Assembly: GCA_947044365.1 (NCBI GenBank)
Contig: OX345645.1
Location: 5,279,741 to 5,343,740, forward strand
DNA from: Petrosia ficiformis
Lineage: Eukaryota > Porifera > Demospongiae > Haplosclerida > Petrosiidae
Reading direction: 5' to 3'
Length of the DNA stretch: 64,000 bases
Shown: piece after piece, positions 23,661 to 36,329 of the stretch
Layout: each line of letters begins with the position of its first letter
Numbering within the stretch: the stretch's first letter is position 1
Program-made: the position numbers and the translations under genes
The notes under the pieces: model-generated
The model's database searches: none
Told to the model about the DNA's origin: nothing
The model's input: only the letters and a program-made list of their open reading frames with translations

Positions 23661-24286
23661 CAGTGGTGGGGTAATGGTAATTGTAATTAATTACAATTAA
23701 TTACAGTATATACAGTAATTGTAATTTAATTGTAATTGTGCTATTTGGACAACAAGTAATTGGTAATGGTAATTGATTTTTAATTGTAATTATACCTGCA
23801 ATTGCTAATTACCGAACCACAATAAATGAATATGATTAAAACTTCACCACACCCTAAAATGAATATTATTAAGTGACACTTTGGAGGTGGAAGATGCAGT
23901 GGAAGATGCAATGGAATATTGGAAGGTTAAGGAAAAAGAGTTTCCTTCACTTTCTCGTCTCGTAAAGCAAATTTTTTCAGTTCCAGCTACATCTGCTCCG
24001 ATCGAAAGGGTGTTCAGCCAAGGTGGCAAAATTTTAACACCACTGCGGAGTAGATTGAAACCAAAGAATTTAGAAACTTTAATTTTTCTTAAGATAAATT
24101 CACAATACATGTAATTAGAAAGTAATTGACATAGTAATTTGTAATGGTAATTGGCAGTAGAGTAATTGTAATTGTAATTGATTACTCTTGAAAAATTAGT
24201 AATGGTAATGGTAATGGTAATCATCAAAGATACAAGTAATTGTAATAGAAATTGATTACTTTAAGGCAGTAATTGCCACACCACTG
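23661..24286 (+). mobile_element. hAT element relic with C-terminal dimerisation domain
   Basis: Begins CAGTGGTGGGGTAAT and ends ATTGCCACACCACTG (imperfect TIRs), with ATACATAC on both sides (8 bp, but inside a microsatellite, so weak). Subterminal regions are runs of GTAATTGTAATT. The plus-strand frame 23,881-24,114 encodes VEDAMEYWK, FPSLSRLVKQIFSVPATSAP and IERVFSQGG..L...RSRL, the hAT C-terminal domain (hATC). Most of the transposase is missing, so it is internally deleted and non-autonomous. Confidence 0.85.
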
Positions 24287-24559
24287 ATACATACATACAT
24301 AAATGCATACATATACGTACATACATACATAAATACATACATATACATACATATACTCCTTAACCAATTTACAATTATACATGTACAATGTACATGTATA
24401 TGTACTTCTGGTACTTACTACACTCCTAATAACATTGTCAATTTACAAGTACACATATACATTTTTTGGGGGGAATACCTCTTGAGCCAGTTAACAAATA
24501 CACACATGTACTTAATTCCATTAGTAACATGACACTATGTATGTATGTATGTATGTATG

Positions 24560-24593
<34 letters not shown>

Positions 24594-25243
24594 TGTATGT
24601 ACATGTAAGTATGTACGTGTATGTATGTATGTATGCATGTATGTATGTATGTTTTTATTTATGTATGTATGTACATGTAATGTATAATTATGAGTATGTA
24701 TGTACATGTATGTGTGTATGTATGTAGGTACATGTACATGTGTGTGTATATGTACATATTAAAGTATGTATGAATATGTACATGTGTGTATTTATGTATA
24801 TGAGAGTACATGCAAGTACATACATGTATGTATTTACGTAAATACATACATGTACATGTATATATGTATATACGTAAATACATACGTACATACATGTACG
24901 TATGTAGCTGTGTATGTATCATTAATTCATTATACTTATGTACATAAATACATTGTACATATATACATCCACATACATGTGTATATACATGTATATATGT
25001 GTATGCAGATGTATGTATGTAATGTATATATGTGCACTGTACTTGTATGTGTGTAGTATATATATACACATGTACATGTAGTATATGTATGTTCATAAAT
25101 ACAAATGTATATCCATATGTAGATGTATGTAGATGTATGTAGATGTATGTATACATGTATGTAGATGTATGTAGATGTATGTATACATGTATGTAGATGT
25201 ATGTAGATGTATGTAGATGTATGTATACATGTATGTAGATGTC
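24287..25243. repeat. CATA/ATGT-type microsatellite complex
   Basis: Mixed tetranucleotide arrays: CATA at 24,287-24,355; ATGT from about 24,537 to 24,760; longer ATGTAG/ATGTATAC words up to 25,243, including an ATGTAGATGT array near 25,115-25,240. Open frames on both strands are repeat translations. Confidence 0.9.
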
Positions 25244-25324
25244 TATATGTTAGATTCTATTCTACTAGCACACATGCCATTATATTTAGTGGATAGTTTA
25301 TCATACAAAACAAGTGTAAAAAAC

Positions 25325-25742
25325 ATCCCTATATTTGCTTTGTGATGACTATGTATTAAGCATTGCTGGCGGCACTAGTGTCTCTACCTTTCTGTGTACT
25401 CGAAAGCTGGGGCCTGAAGTAAGTATAAGCCCAATTGCAGACTAAATACACAGATCTCTGATGAACTGACTAAAGTACTCCTTCAAGGTTCTAAATGATG
25501 ACTTCCTCAGGAAACTGAAACTCAGCAACTTATCATACTTACTTGTTAAAGATTCTTGCATAATATTTATACTGTTTCTCTGCTTTATTAGCAGTTTTAC
25601 ATCCTCTTCCTGGCTGGTCTGTAGCTCAAATGCGCGTTCTTTACGCGCCACCCCCATTAATTGACCGAGCCGGGAATGACACAACTTCTTTAACTACGTA
25701 TACAACGCATAGTCGTGCAAGTGACACAAGAATATATATATA
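25325..25742. mobile_element. MITE family M, diverged copy 3, inside repeat A
   Basis: Begins ATCCCTATATTTGCTTTG and contains AAATGCGCGTTCTTTACGCGCC, ATTAATTGACCGAGCC and GTCGTGCAAGTGACACAAG, matching family M. The right inverted repeat is not preserved. It sits between two partial left ends of dispersed repeat A (CTATTCTACTAGCA at 25,258 and ATTCTACTAGCA at 25,752), so it appears to have inserted into that repeat. Confidence 0.65.
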
Positions 25743-26235
25743 GATTCAACATTCTACTAGCAACTCATATTCTAGAGGTATACTTATTGTACTAGATGAT
25801 GATGAAGAGTCTTTCCTGATACAGGTGTTGGAACAAAGTAGTTCAGATTTGTAGTTGTAATCTAACTTGATTCTGAAAGGTCTAATAGTGCCTCTGATAT
25901 TAGTAGTACCTCTTGAGATACTGAAGGTACTAGACGTGATACTAGATAATTACTATATTTTCATAATATAACATACATTATGTGTCATTCTGTTCAATCT
26001 AACAATGTATTGTATTATGAATTTGGGATACACCATGCTGATGAGACCCAATAGGTCGAAACAATCTGATCAGATTGTCCATGGTTTGCCAGCACATACA
26101 CACTCACATTTTTCACACATCCACACACACACATACTCACTCACCCTTCACACATACACATTTTACACACATACACGCACACACATTTTTCACACATACA
26201 CATCTAGACACACACATTTTTTAAACAGATGACAA
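25743..26235. repeat. Dispersed repeat A copy 2 and CACA-type microsatellite
   Basis: 25,743-26,090 is the second copy of the block at 2,133-2,540. From about 26,093 to 26,222 it changes to a CACACATAC/CACACATTTTTC simple repeat. Confidence 0.8.
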
Positions 26236-26407
26236 CCTTTGTGTATCTACAACTAATTACTATTCACAAAACTACATTTTCTTCCTCTTATAGTTAATGT
26301 AGAGATTCATGATGTAACAGTAGAGTTGAGATCTCAGTTTAGATCTTCTCATTTGATATTTATATTACTTATGCTAATGTAGAAAGGATTATAATTCTAA
26401 TAATTAT

Positions 26408-29400
26408 TTAATGCCATGTTTTTACTATTGGATGTGGACCAAGTTTCTTTTCTTTACGTTGAGTAATCAGTGTTTTCTTCATATCATTTAATATGTCTAT
26501 CATAATAGATGATTTTGGAATACTAACAAAACATAATGATGGATGTAGTAACACAGTTTCCCACAGTTGATGTATCATTGATATCCAGTCTTCTTTATAT
26601 GTAACTTTACAGAATTTAGATCCAATGAGTAGTACAGATCCCATGAGAACTTCTAGGAACTTCATATCTTCATTTCTCTTCAACATATTTGTAACATGAT
26701 GAATTATCTCTTCATAGTACAATGATGCCAATACCTGTTCTGAGATCTCCCCTGTATAGAATTCCACAGTCAGTGATTTTAGATTATCAGTAGCTTCAAA
26801 GAATCCTTTCAAATTTGTATTTTCTGATAATTGAATGTATACATTCAGTTCTTGTAGTGTATTGTTTCTTCTCAGACCAGTAGTCAGGTATTTGATAAGT
26901 GATGGACAATTGGATGGTAAAATTTTGATCTCCAGACATTGTAATGATTTGTTTGATGACAACATCAATTGAAGAGATTTTCCCACTTCATCATGAAACA
27001 AGCTATAGTAGTCACATTGAATTCTACATGTAAGAGCTATGACAGTTCTGTTACTGGCAAGAATGTTAAATATTTCATCAAGACTTTCCTCTCTCTCTAG
27101 TACTATATCCAGATGTTGTAGAAAAGGGTTAGAATCTAAGTAGGTAATGAATGGCATCAATGGTTTATATAGGGATAGACTTTTCAAGTTAGTAATATTC
27201 CTTCCAACATTTTCTAATCCAGGTGACAAAGTTTCTGTTTTCTTTACAGGATATGTTACGATATCATGTAATGTATCATTACTGATATTCAGTGCTGTAA
27301 GAGATTCATTAACTGGTAGATCTAGAGATGGGGGTATTCCTTTAATAGGTATATTCAGTTTAACAGCTTGTAAGGTTTGATTGTTTTTCAATAGCTCTTC
27401 TATTGGTAATGACTCAATAAAAGTAAGATTTGATGGTAGTGAAAAAAACTGGATTGTATCATTTCTCTCTACTCCAGTAAGCAAACTATTTATAAATGAG
27501 TTGAATGGCAAATCTGACACAGTTAAAAATTCTTTAATAGTATGATTTGTAGACAATACTTCCTCCATTACCACTAATAATTCATTATCAATGTGTTGTT
27601 TTGATTGATAAAGCGACTTCTGTTTAATGTGTACATGTAGGATATTCAGATGAGGCAGTTTGAACAGCTGTGTGAACATGTTCACAACTGAATTGGGATG
27701 TATGGTACCAGATTTGAATACATCAATATAACTTTCTTGAAGGTACTGACACAATGATGATTGGTGTATCTTGATTACTGATGTGATATTATGATATCCT
27801 GCTTTCATTACAATGCAATTAGTTATGTTTGAATCTTCATTGTAAGGTTTCAGCATGTTATGACCAGATTCATGATGGAAATAATTCAAAGTAATCTGTG
27901 AGTTCTTCAAGAGAAAGGACAAACACAATAAATCAAACTGTGATGAATACACTCTATCTACACAAAGAGAGGAGTTTTTAATGGACGAAACAAATATCTG
28001 ACACAATACTTTATTTTCAGACTCGTAAATTAGATGAAGTAATTGTGTAGTATCTGTATCATAATAAGGTTCATGAAGAGGATATTTAATCAATGAATTA
28101 CAAGTGTCATCACAAAGCAATTGTGGATTCTGATGAAATACATAGTACTGATGAGATTCAAAACTAAACAATGGTTCCCTTATACACTGTAAATCCACCT
28201 CTTTACTGAAATACTCTTGATAGCTGTCATCTTTAAGTTCAGTCAGACCTGCCACAAATCTTAGTGTCATGCGAAAGTGAGTTCCATGGAAATGTTCTCT
28301 AAACAGCATTTTTTGATCATCACGGTGAGCTATCCACCATGCTGCCAGGAACTCCTGAATGGTTACATGAAGAAACTGATGTTTAGTGGTGTCTGCTATC
28401 TTGTAACAGTTCATTAATCCAAAATGTTCACACTTCAATGAATGTGATAACTTTAGTATTTCATTTCTATTGAAAGTGGTATTTTGTGTCTTCAGCTTCT
28501 CATAAGCACAACAACAAAGTTCATCAAATGCTCTCTTTTGATCTTCTTGTAGTTCCTCAAGTGATTCAACTGTGTCTGGATAAAGTTCTTGTTTTTTCAT
28601 TGATCTTTTTACAGCACTAAGAACATATTTCTTGTAAAATTTAGTCAAAGTGTTAGGAAGAATAAAGCCACTCAGCTGATAAACTCTCACTAACATGGAA
28701 CATACAAATGGTATATAACATAATGACAAAACATCTTCCTAATCTTCAATTCCTTTATTAATTGTTCAGCATTCCATTCAGTCAGCTCACTCCTGATATA
28801 TGAAAAAATAACTTTTTCCTTAAAACCTAATACTTCAACATGACGATTAACACTCTGTAGTTGACAAAGTTTTGCTGAAGCATATGTACGTGAAGTAACT
28901 AGTACATTACATTTGTGTAGTTGTCTACCTTGAATAGTATCCAGTATGAATGATCTGTTTTGGTCTCTTCCTTTAAATTCATCCCATCCATCAAATATTA
29001 CTAACATATCTTTACCATTTGTCTGCTTGATTTTTGTACTCATGTTATCACAAATCTCTTCATCGCTATGAAATAGTGAAACAAGATCAGATATGTTTTC
29101 AGCTGATGATACTTCCTCATCTCTGAGAGAAACAGCAAAGAGTAGATCAAAGGAACATTTTTTCAGTTCATTCTTAGCCCACATGTTACACAATTTATGA
29201 CAAAGTGTAGTTTTTCCTACACCTGGAGGTCCATCAACTACTACTTTGATTGAACTATTATCATCATTTTGTTTCAGTACATCTTGTATGTCTATTTTCT
29301 CTGATACATTCATAATCTTATCTAATTTTCCTCATAACATATTCCATGACCTCTTTATTCCTTCTGGTTCAGATAGACATCCTCCATGTCCCTTAATGAG

Positions 29401-31132
29401 TCCTAGTTGTCCAAACTTGTCTCCACCAAAACGTCGATCTAACAAGTCATTATATACTACAGGATTTTGATGATACCGATCACGCAAACCTTGAACAAAC
29501 TTGTCAGTATCAGTGGTGACGTGGAATGATGAGTCATCTAATGACACACCTGTGTTAATTTATATTAGAATTTCATATATATTGGTTACAAGGATTATTA
29601 TTTTAATTCCTTACCTAATTCTTTCATCATAGTTTTACATATCATAGACATCACTGAGTTTTTCTGATCGATTAATACTCTACACAACGAAATGAGTGGC
29701 TCTGGATTTTTATTGATTTTAAGAGATCTCTGAACTTCATTTAGTAATTTACTGGTCTTCTCATAACGAGGAACACTTGGAGTAGATATGATATTATCTT
29801 TAACAACATTAGATATTAGACCAACACTCCACAAATCATTAGCAAGTCTATTTGGGTCAGAGACCACATCAAGTATTTAAGAGAAATGTCTCTTCAGTAT
29901 ATTAAATGGTGTTAACTGATTAGGTTCACAAGATATCTGTGTACATGGATCATCTATAGCTTGTGCTTTTTCAGATGTAGAGGCTAAATCAAGATCAATG
30001 TTGAACATAAGTATAATAATTATAACATTATTATTTATTATAAACGTGAAACATTTTTCTTATATGCAGAAATCATTTCACACACAATGGTAAAATAACT
30101 ACTGAATGCATGTGTACAATGAAATGAATTATTTATATGGAGACATGGGGATTAAATTTTATGGGCTGGAGAATCTGATGTTTTTTCTCAAGGGATTAGT
30201 CTATATAATATTATTACATGCTTGTGAAACATAATGTGTACACAATACATAATTAGAAATGTACAATCATTAATCAAGTAATGGATGTGGCATTTAAAAC
30301 AACATTTAGTCAAGCTAAGACAAGCTGGAGATAAGCATCTAGTTGGAAGAAGAAGAATGTGTTTACACAAGCTCTTTAGAACTGAATTATTACTTGCTAT
30401 ATATAACATATATAATAGAGAGATACATAATATCGTCAACATTTGCCATTACTAATCAGTGTTTATATAGTAACTTACTATAATGAGATGAGTCTAGTTG
30501 AGAGGATATATTCAACTTCTGCTGATCATCAAGATCCAATACTTTTCTCAGTGCAGACACAACATTCTCATTAGTTTCACACTTTTCAACTGCTGAAAGC
30601 AATCCCTCCCATGATGACTGTGGTGTGTTTGATATCCAAGAATCCAATGCTTGTTCTAAAGCAAAGTGATAGTCTTGTGTTGTCTGTGCCTCTTCTCTTA
30701 ACCTCTTTCTCTCAACAATGGAGATACCTATAATACCAGCAAGTCTGTTCCATTTCTCTGGTATATTAAAACCACTCTGTTGAAGAATATTCAATCCTTC
30801 ATTGGCAGTTAATTCTAAAGTGATAGATGAATACTTTCATTTCAAATCATTACAGTTATACAAAAAAACTGACCTATATTAACAGGTCCAGGATTAATTT
30901 CCACATCACCACATAGTATTAGTAGTATCATGACAAGTGAATAGGATAATATGACAGCTTTAGTGAGTATTGCTTGTAATAACCTCAGTGATCCAAGCAA
31001 CCATTCATCCACTGAGTGTGACATTTCTCCATGATCAACTCTTTTTTTTAATCTTTTCCTCTTGTGACTGCCCATAACACTGGAACAATACCATGTACCA
31101 ATAGTAACCCTCCATTGTATTAGATCAATCAT
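26408..31132 (-). pseudogene. NLR2: 2A leader - Death-like - CARD-like - NACHT - LRR, broken
   Basis: Exons on the minus strand: 31132-30874 (leader and 2A), 30814-30479 (Death-like), 29983-29615 (a helical CARD-like module with DPNRLANDLWS, SKLLNEV and MKELG), and 29549-26408 (NACHT-LRR). All introns are phase 1. Against NLR1 three lesions are visible: a TAA in the third exon after KRHFS (about 29,878-29,880); a TGA after WNML (about 29,333-29,335) where NLR1 has His; and loss of one G in GGGAAGATG near 28,740, shifting frame inside the helical domain after the ATPase core. Walker A (GPPGVGKTT) and Walker B (MLVIFDGWDEF) remain recognisable. The LRR half (from 28,729) is open to the stop at 26,408. 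Either a recent pseudogene or partly assembly error; the two stops are not homopolymer-type errors. Confidence 0.85.
30884..30910 (-). promoter_or_regulatory. 2A ribosome-skipping motif in NLR2 (GDVEINPG^P)
   Basis: Codons 75-83 read GDVEINPGP, again a full consensus match. The predicted break is after Gly82. The segment before it (AVILSYSLVMILLILC) is hydrophobic and is preceded by a basic cluster (HKRKRLKKR). The exon is 259 bp, exactly as in NLR1, though its middle has diverged. The motif has survived although the gene body is broken, which fits recent inactivation. Confidence 0.9.
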
Positions 31133-31189
31133 TTCATGGAACTGATGATAATATTTTCCTGTTATAGAAAGTAGAATGCATAAAATCAA

Positions 31190-34106
31190 TCAGCTGATTA
31201 ATAATTGCTGTTAAATGTCATGTGATTACAGGAATGTAATTTACGTGTCAATCATTCAATAAAACAAACGAGATTTGTTAATTATATAACTAGGGTAGTA
31301 TAGCTGTGTATTATGTATTAATGGTGGTGCAGGTTGTTATGGATATAGACATGCAATTGCAACAACTACTATGTACTATAACTAATAAAAAACAGTTTAA
31401 AAATGTAATAGAGTATGTAGGAATATACATTATATCAAAACTGAAAAAGACAGGAGCAAGATTGGGATGGTTCATTAGCAACAAAATTAAACACCACCTC
31501 CTCATAACAACATTATATACATAGTATACATATGGCTACAGTACAATACATATACTTGTAATGGTGCTGTCTATCATATTCCATGCCAACAAAATTCACT
31601 TTGATAGTAACCTTACTAAATGCTATGTGCCAAACTGGTTTGGAAACCTACAAACACATCATCTAATTTGGTAATTTGGAAACCTAGAAAGTGATAATTT
31701 AATTAATATGAAACCTACAAAGATAATCATAATTTCATTTTTTTATTTAGTGTACTTTATATTATCATGTCATGGTATGACAAACTGCTCTACACTGCAA
31801 ATGTAGTAACGAATACATATTTAACAACTTTGTATGTGCAGTGATATAATTGCAATATAGATTAGTATTGAGTGCAAATGATAAACTCAAATATAAGGAA
31901 TTATATACATGTTTTCATTGATTTAAAACTCTCATCATCATCATCACATTGCTACTAATAAGATTCATTATACACTATAAAGTAGCTTATTCATGTCTGA
32001 ATATCACAGCATGGGACTAATATAAGAATACATGGTGTTTGTATTATCATAAACTCACTGAATATAAAATTTCTACAGATAGTATAACACATACTGATAA
32101 TCAAGATCTATGAAAGGTCTAATACCTACAGTATACATGTAAAGGGTTCATATATTCTTCAAATGTATTATATCTATTTAAGGATACAACAGTGAATATT
32201 GTGTTTATAATTAATACTCCTGTTAATAAAATCCCATATTCACTTTCATGCAGTCATATACGATTATAAACTTTGTTCACAATCACTGTTACATATCAGA
32301 GAAAAGAAGTATTTAATTAAAATTATATATTATGTTTCCTTATGTCAATGTCATACTCAGTTTCAGTACAGAATAGAAGTGACAAAGTTCAATGTTTATT
32401 ATATAATTGTTCTAATACAACAACTAAATACACTGCAAAAATTAAATAGTCCAATTTATTGGTTAGTACAGTTGCAAGAAATAATATAAATTTCAATCTA
32501 GTTTGTCATATAGGTTGTTGTGGCTACATGCATGATGTTACCATGACAATATGTGCACCAAGTATAAAAATGTACACAAGAATAAATTAAATTATGTGTT
32601 TGCAGGTTTCTGAACACTTTTGTTGGCCAGAACTGCCAGATACAATCGTTTTAAGTGGTTGTTGGTTGAAATATGAGTACACAGTACCTTAAAATTATAC
32701 TGCTTCAACTGATTAGTTATAATTATTACAAACTAGATATGGCATTAGCATGTGTGTATACATAATAATCTGAACAACCCTACAACTAATTGTGAAATCC
32801 TTTGCATCTGTACTAAGCAATCAAATAATTATTTTAACTATTTTGTTTTTGCAGTGTACAATCAATTGTATTTCAGGTTGAAAACCCGATATATATATAT
32901 AATATAGAAGACTAACGTGAAGATACAAACAGTTATATATAAATATAGGCTAATTAATTAATATTGTCTGGCAACAGATATAAATTGTAATTATACAAAA
33001 TTATATCTAAGCAAATGAGGCAACCTCATGACTGTGTCACTTCAGCTCAGTGATTATAAACCTGATATAGTACTAGAGCTGTCACAAAACTACTTATATA
33101 TAATTATCAAATTAGTTTTCCAGCTAGTGTTACAGCTCGAGTGCATACACAACTGGTTACATATCAAATGCTTCAGTGTATGTTAATTTTCCAACTAAAG
33201 CAATAAATATTGTGCTCTTAAGCTTATTGTAGTACATTCTATTCACATAAAATTATACAAACAAGAGAGAAATATTGTATACAGAAACATACCAAATCAG
33301 TTTGCTCACTCTCTACTCAAATAGCATCAGACTCTTATAAGGCTGAGGTAAAACATACATTTGTGGTTAATTCTTAGAGGAGTGGCTGGTGAAAGTAAAT
33401 GTTGAACTAATCACTTTGCTGATATCATGCAGCACTACAATATTGTTAATGGCTTGTCATCCAATCAGTTATATATTGATTCATAATTTTACAATTCTTT
33501 ATTAATGTGACAGTTACCTATTATATATATTATATGTGTATATAATTATACAGACATATATAGTTTCTAAGGATGCCAGAGCTTGTAAAGGTCACTGTTT
33601 ATCACATCTGAGGAGTGAGGACACTAACTGAATTTTCTACTTACTGTATATGTATAATAATTATAGAACTATATGTGATATTATTATAGTAATTATTATG
33701 ATGATATTATAGTATACTCTGCATGCATGAGCTAGTTATGTATAGACTTAGCTATTGTCATGAATAATATAATAATAATTTATAGTGCATTGTTACAACA
33801 GCTAGATGACATTTGTCATAATTAAAATTATTCTCAGACAGGTAATACTGGTGGTTTCCTGTGTAAAAATATCATCATAATAAAATTAATTTTTTAACTT
33901 TTGTATTCTGTATAATGTATTCTAGTAGTAGTTTTTAATCAGTTATTGAAATAACAAATATATTGCATAATAAGTTGTGTGTTTATTTATAAAATACAAA
34001 TTATAAATGATGAAATGACATGTACCTGTACATGTACCTGTACAACACAACTATTAACTAATTAATAAAAAGTAAGTTACATTAGACAATAATAAATGTT
34101 TCCTTC
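31190..34106. other. AT-rich intergenic region, no gene seen
   Basis: Apart from the TIR element at 32,431-32,856 I find no supportable feature. The short opposing open frames near 31,306-31,524 have no motif. A single ACATACCAAATCAGTTTG core at about 33,288 resembles the 14-15 kb tandem array unit. Confidence 0.5.
32431..32856. mobile_element. CACTGCAAAAA-type MITE, ~426 bp
   Basis: Begins CACTGCAAAAATTAAATAGT and ends ATTTTGTTTTTGCAGTG (imperfect TIR of ~20 bp), flanked by TA on both sides. Same terminal motif as the elements at 4,323 and 16,614, but an unrelated interior. Confidence 0.75.
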
Positions 34107-34974
34107 TTAAGTAAGTAATGGTCTTTGATCCTCATTATTACCAAATTGGATATATTCAGGAGGTGGTATGGTCTCCTCATTTGTAGGTACATTAATTGGA
34201 ACACTAGCAATTCCCTCTTCAACTTTTACCGATCTATCTCTTCCAGTAACTGCTTGATCATAAGATGGAGGCATGTTTGGATTAAACCTACGACCAGTAG
34301 CCCCAAGCAAAAGGTCTTCTGGTATTATAACAATGGTAGTAGTACCACTAAGTGAAGGGGCAGATGGATTGGGTGTCGGTCTTACAGGATGGATCCTCTG
34401 ACCTTGTTGATTTAGACTAGCTGTAGGTACAATATATATTCGTTCCCTACCATCTTGTCCTCGGGCTACAATCCTAGTTAAACCACATCCATCAGTAGCT
34501 CTTAACTGAGCACATGCTCTGTACAGAATGATAAATATATTAAGATTCAATTCATTTAGTAATATATTTATTACCTTGCTTGATGTGGTCTGATGATAGC
34601 ATTTCTTTGTATTAGTGGCTGACGTTGTTGTTCTCTTCTCTATAAACAAATATGTTAATATAATTAGTAATAAACACACCCACTAATGGAATGTATATCA
34701 TTATTAGTAAAGACAAGAATTTATCTTAAGAATGTGCAATAACTGAAACTAATGTAAGATATACTATAAAACAATATGATATCAATATGGTGAGAAAGCA
34801 ATATTATACCATTCCCACATATCCCAATGATGTTGTATTACACTACATTACACTGTATGACACTACATTATGCTTTATAGCATATTACACTGTATGACAC
34901 TACCTTACACTGTATGACACTACATTACACTATATGACACTACATATAATGATTACATTGTATGACACTATAAT

Positions 34975-35524
34975 CAGACATAGGGTAATAGTAATAGGTA
35001 ATAGTAATATTAATAGTAAAGAATACATGTTTCAAGGTAATAGTAATAGAAATAGGTAATTAAAAATAACTGAGGTAATAGTATTAGTAATAGTAGTATA
35101 TAATCTCAATGTGGAGGTAATGGTAGTAGTAATTGTAATTGACAATGCGTAATATGTTCATTTATAATAGGGACAGTAGAGAGATGTTTTAGTATTGGAG
35201 GGAACTTTTTTTTGGACTGGAAATGTGTAGACTTACTGATTCTGTTTTTGAGAAACTCACGAACATTATATGCAATGTTCATTTAGTTTACAATATGAAA
35301 GAATTTCAAAGAAACCTTAATACTATAGTAATTCAGTAGTGGTGATAGTAATAATTATATTACATTGAATTAATTAGGAGGTAATGTAATAATATTATAC
35401 TGTTTTTTAAGGTAATAGTAATGTAATATATTACGCTAACTTTGGAGGTATTAGTAATAGTAACAGTAATATACTGATTTTTAAGGTAATATATTTTATT
35501 ACAATGTAATTAACAACATGTCTG
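34975..35524 (+). mobile_element. hAT-type relic with GTAATAGTAAT-rich ends
   Basis: Begins CAGACATAGGGTAATAG and ends TTAACAACATGTCTG (CAGACAT terminal repeat). Between are runs of GGTAATAGTAAT and a short plus-strand stretch near 35,165-35,260 reading TVERCFSIGG, the hATC signature. No 8-bp target duplication is evident. Same general organisation as the element at 23,661 but a different family. Confidence 0.65.
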
Positions 35525-35581
35525 AAATGTTTAATACATTACACTATATTATACTATAATGTATTATACTATATTCTTTTT

Positions 35582-35803
35582 CTACAAGTGTTTTGACCAA
35601 ATGTGGCTTAAAAAAGAGCTAGAATAGCACAAGTTGCTAATATTAACCAGTTTCCCATGACCGACAGCTTTACATCCCCACCAAATGAAGCATGAGGATA
35701 GAGCTGAGTACACTCCTAGGCGAAAAAAAGCCTGGCCCTAGTGGGGCTTGAACCTGAAACCTTTACATTTTAGGCCAGCACTTTAACCAGCAGGCCACAA
35801 GAA
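35582..35803 (-). mobile_element. tRNA-derived SINE
   Basis: On the minus strand 35,803-35,731 reads like a degenerate tRNA, with an A-box-like TGGCCTGCTGG..., the words TTAAAGTGCTGGCCTAAAATG, and a B box GGTTCAAGCCCC. A non-tRNA body follows (GCCTAGGAGTGTACTCAGC ... AAGCCACATTTGGTC). The cloverleaf looks imperfect and there is a body, so a SINE is preferred over a functional tRNA gene. Confidence 0.7.
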
Positions 35804-35809
35804 CACTAT

Positions 35810-35975
35810 TACACTATATTATACTATAATTATTATACTATATTATATTATACTACATTATATTACACTATATTATATTACATTATAATACACTATATTA
35901 TACTACATTATAATTTTTACACTATATTATACTATAATGATTATAATTTATTATATTACACTGTTTTTCACTATA
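35810..35975. repeat. ACTATATTATACT-type simple repeat
   Basis: Low-complexity ACACTATATTATACTATAAT sequence next to the SINE. A similar ACACTACATTACACTGTATG array lies at 34,840-34,970, on the other side of the hAT relic. Confidence 0.8.
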
Positions 35976-36095
35976 ATGATTACATATCGGGTATAATACT
36001 TACCTGTTGGTGATAATGTATTCGGCAATACAACAAACAACACATCAATGTCAATGCAACCACAACAACAGGAATTATAATATATAAATAAGTGT

Positions 36096-36114
36096 CTAGA
36101 GAGAGAGAGACGGA

Positions 36115-36155
<41 letters not shown>
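36096..36155. repeat. (GA)n microsatellite abutting a splice acceptor
   Basis: About 55 bp of GA repeat on the plus strand, which is (CT)n on the coding minus strand. It ends in CTCTAG directly at the acceptor of the TM exon starting at 36,095, so it forms that intron's polypyrimidine tract. A (TA)n array at 36,297-36,325 lies further upstream in the same intron. Confidence 0.85.
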
Positions 36156-36156
<1 letters not shown>

Positions 36157-36293
36157 TACATAGTAATTGAATATCTTCAATCGTATAATTATTAGATTCT
36201 AGGAATAACGCTTATGTATTAACTGTATATAAATCTTATAACTATAATTAACACAATCAGATCATGTTTATGTCATCAGCAATTCCATGCCTA

Positions 36294-36329
<36 letters not shown>

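Noticed and set aside
35731..35803. Functional tRNA gene on the minus strand
   Set aside because: A and B boxes are present, but the cloverleaf is imperfect and a non-tRNA body follows, as in SINEs.
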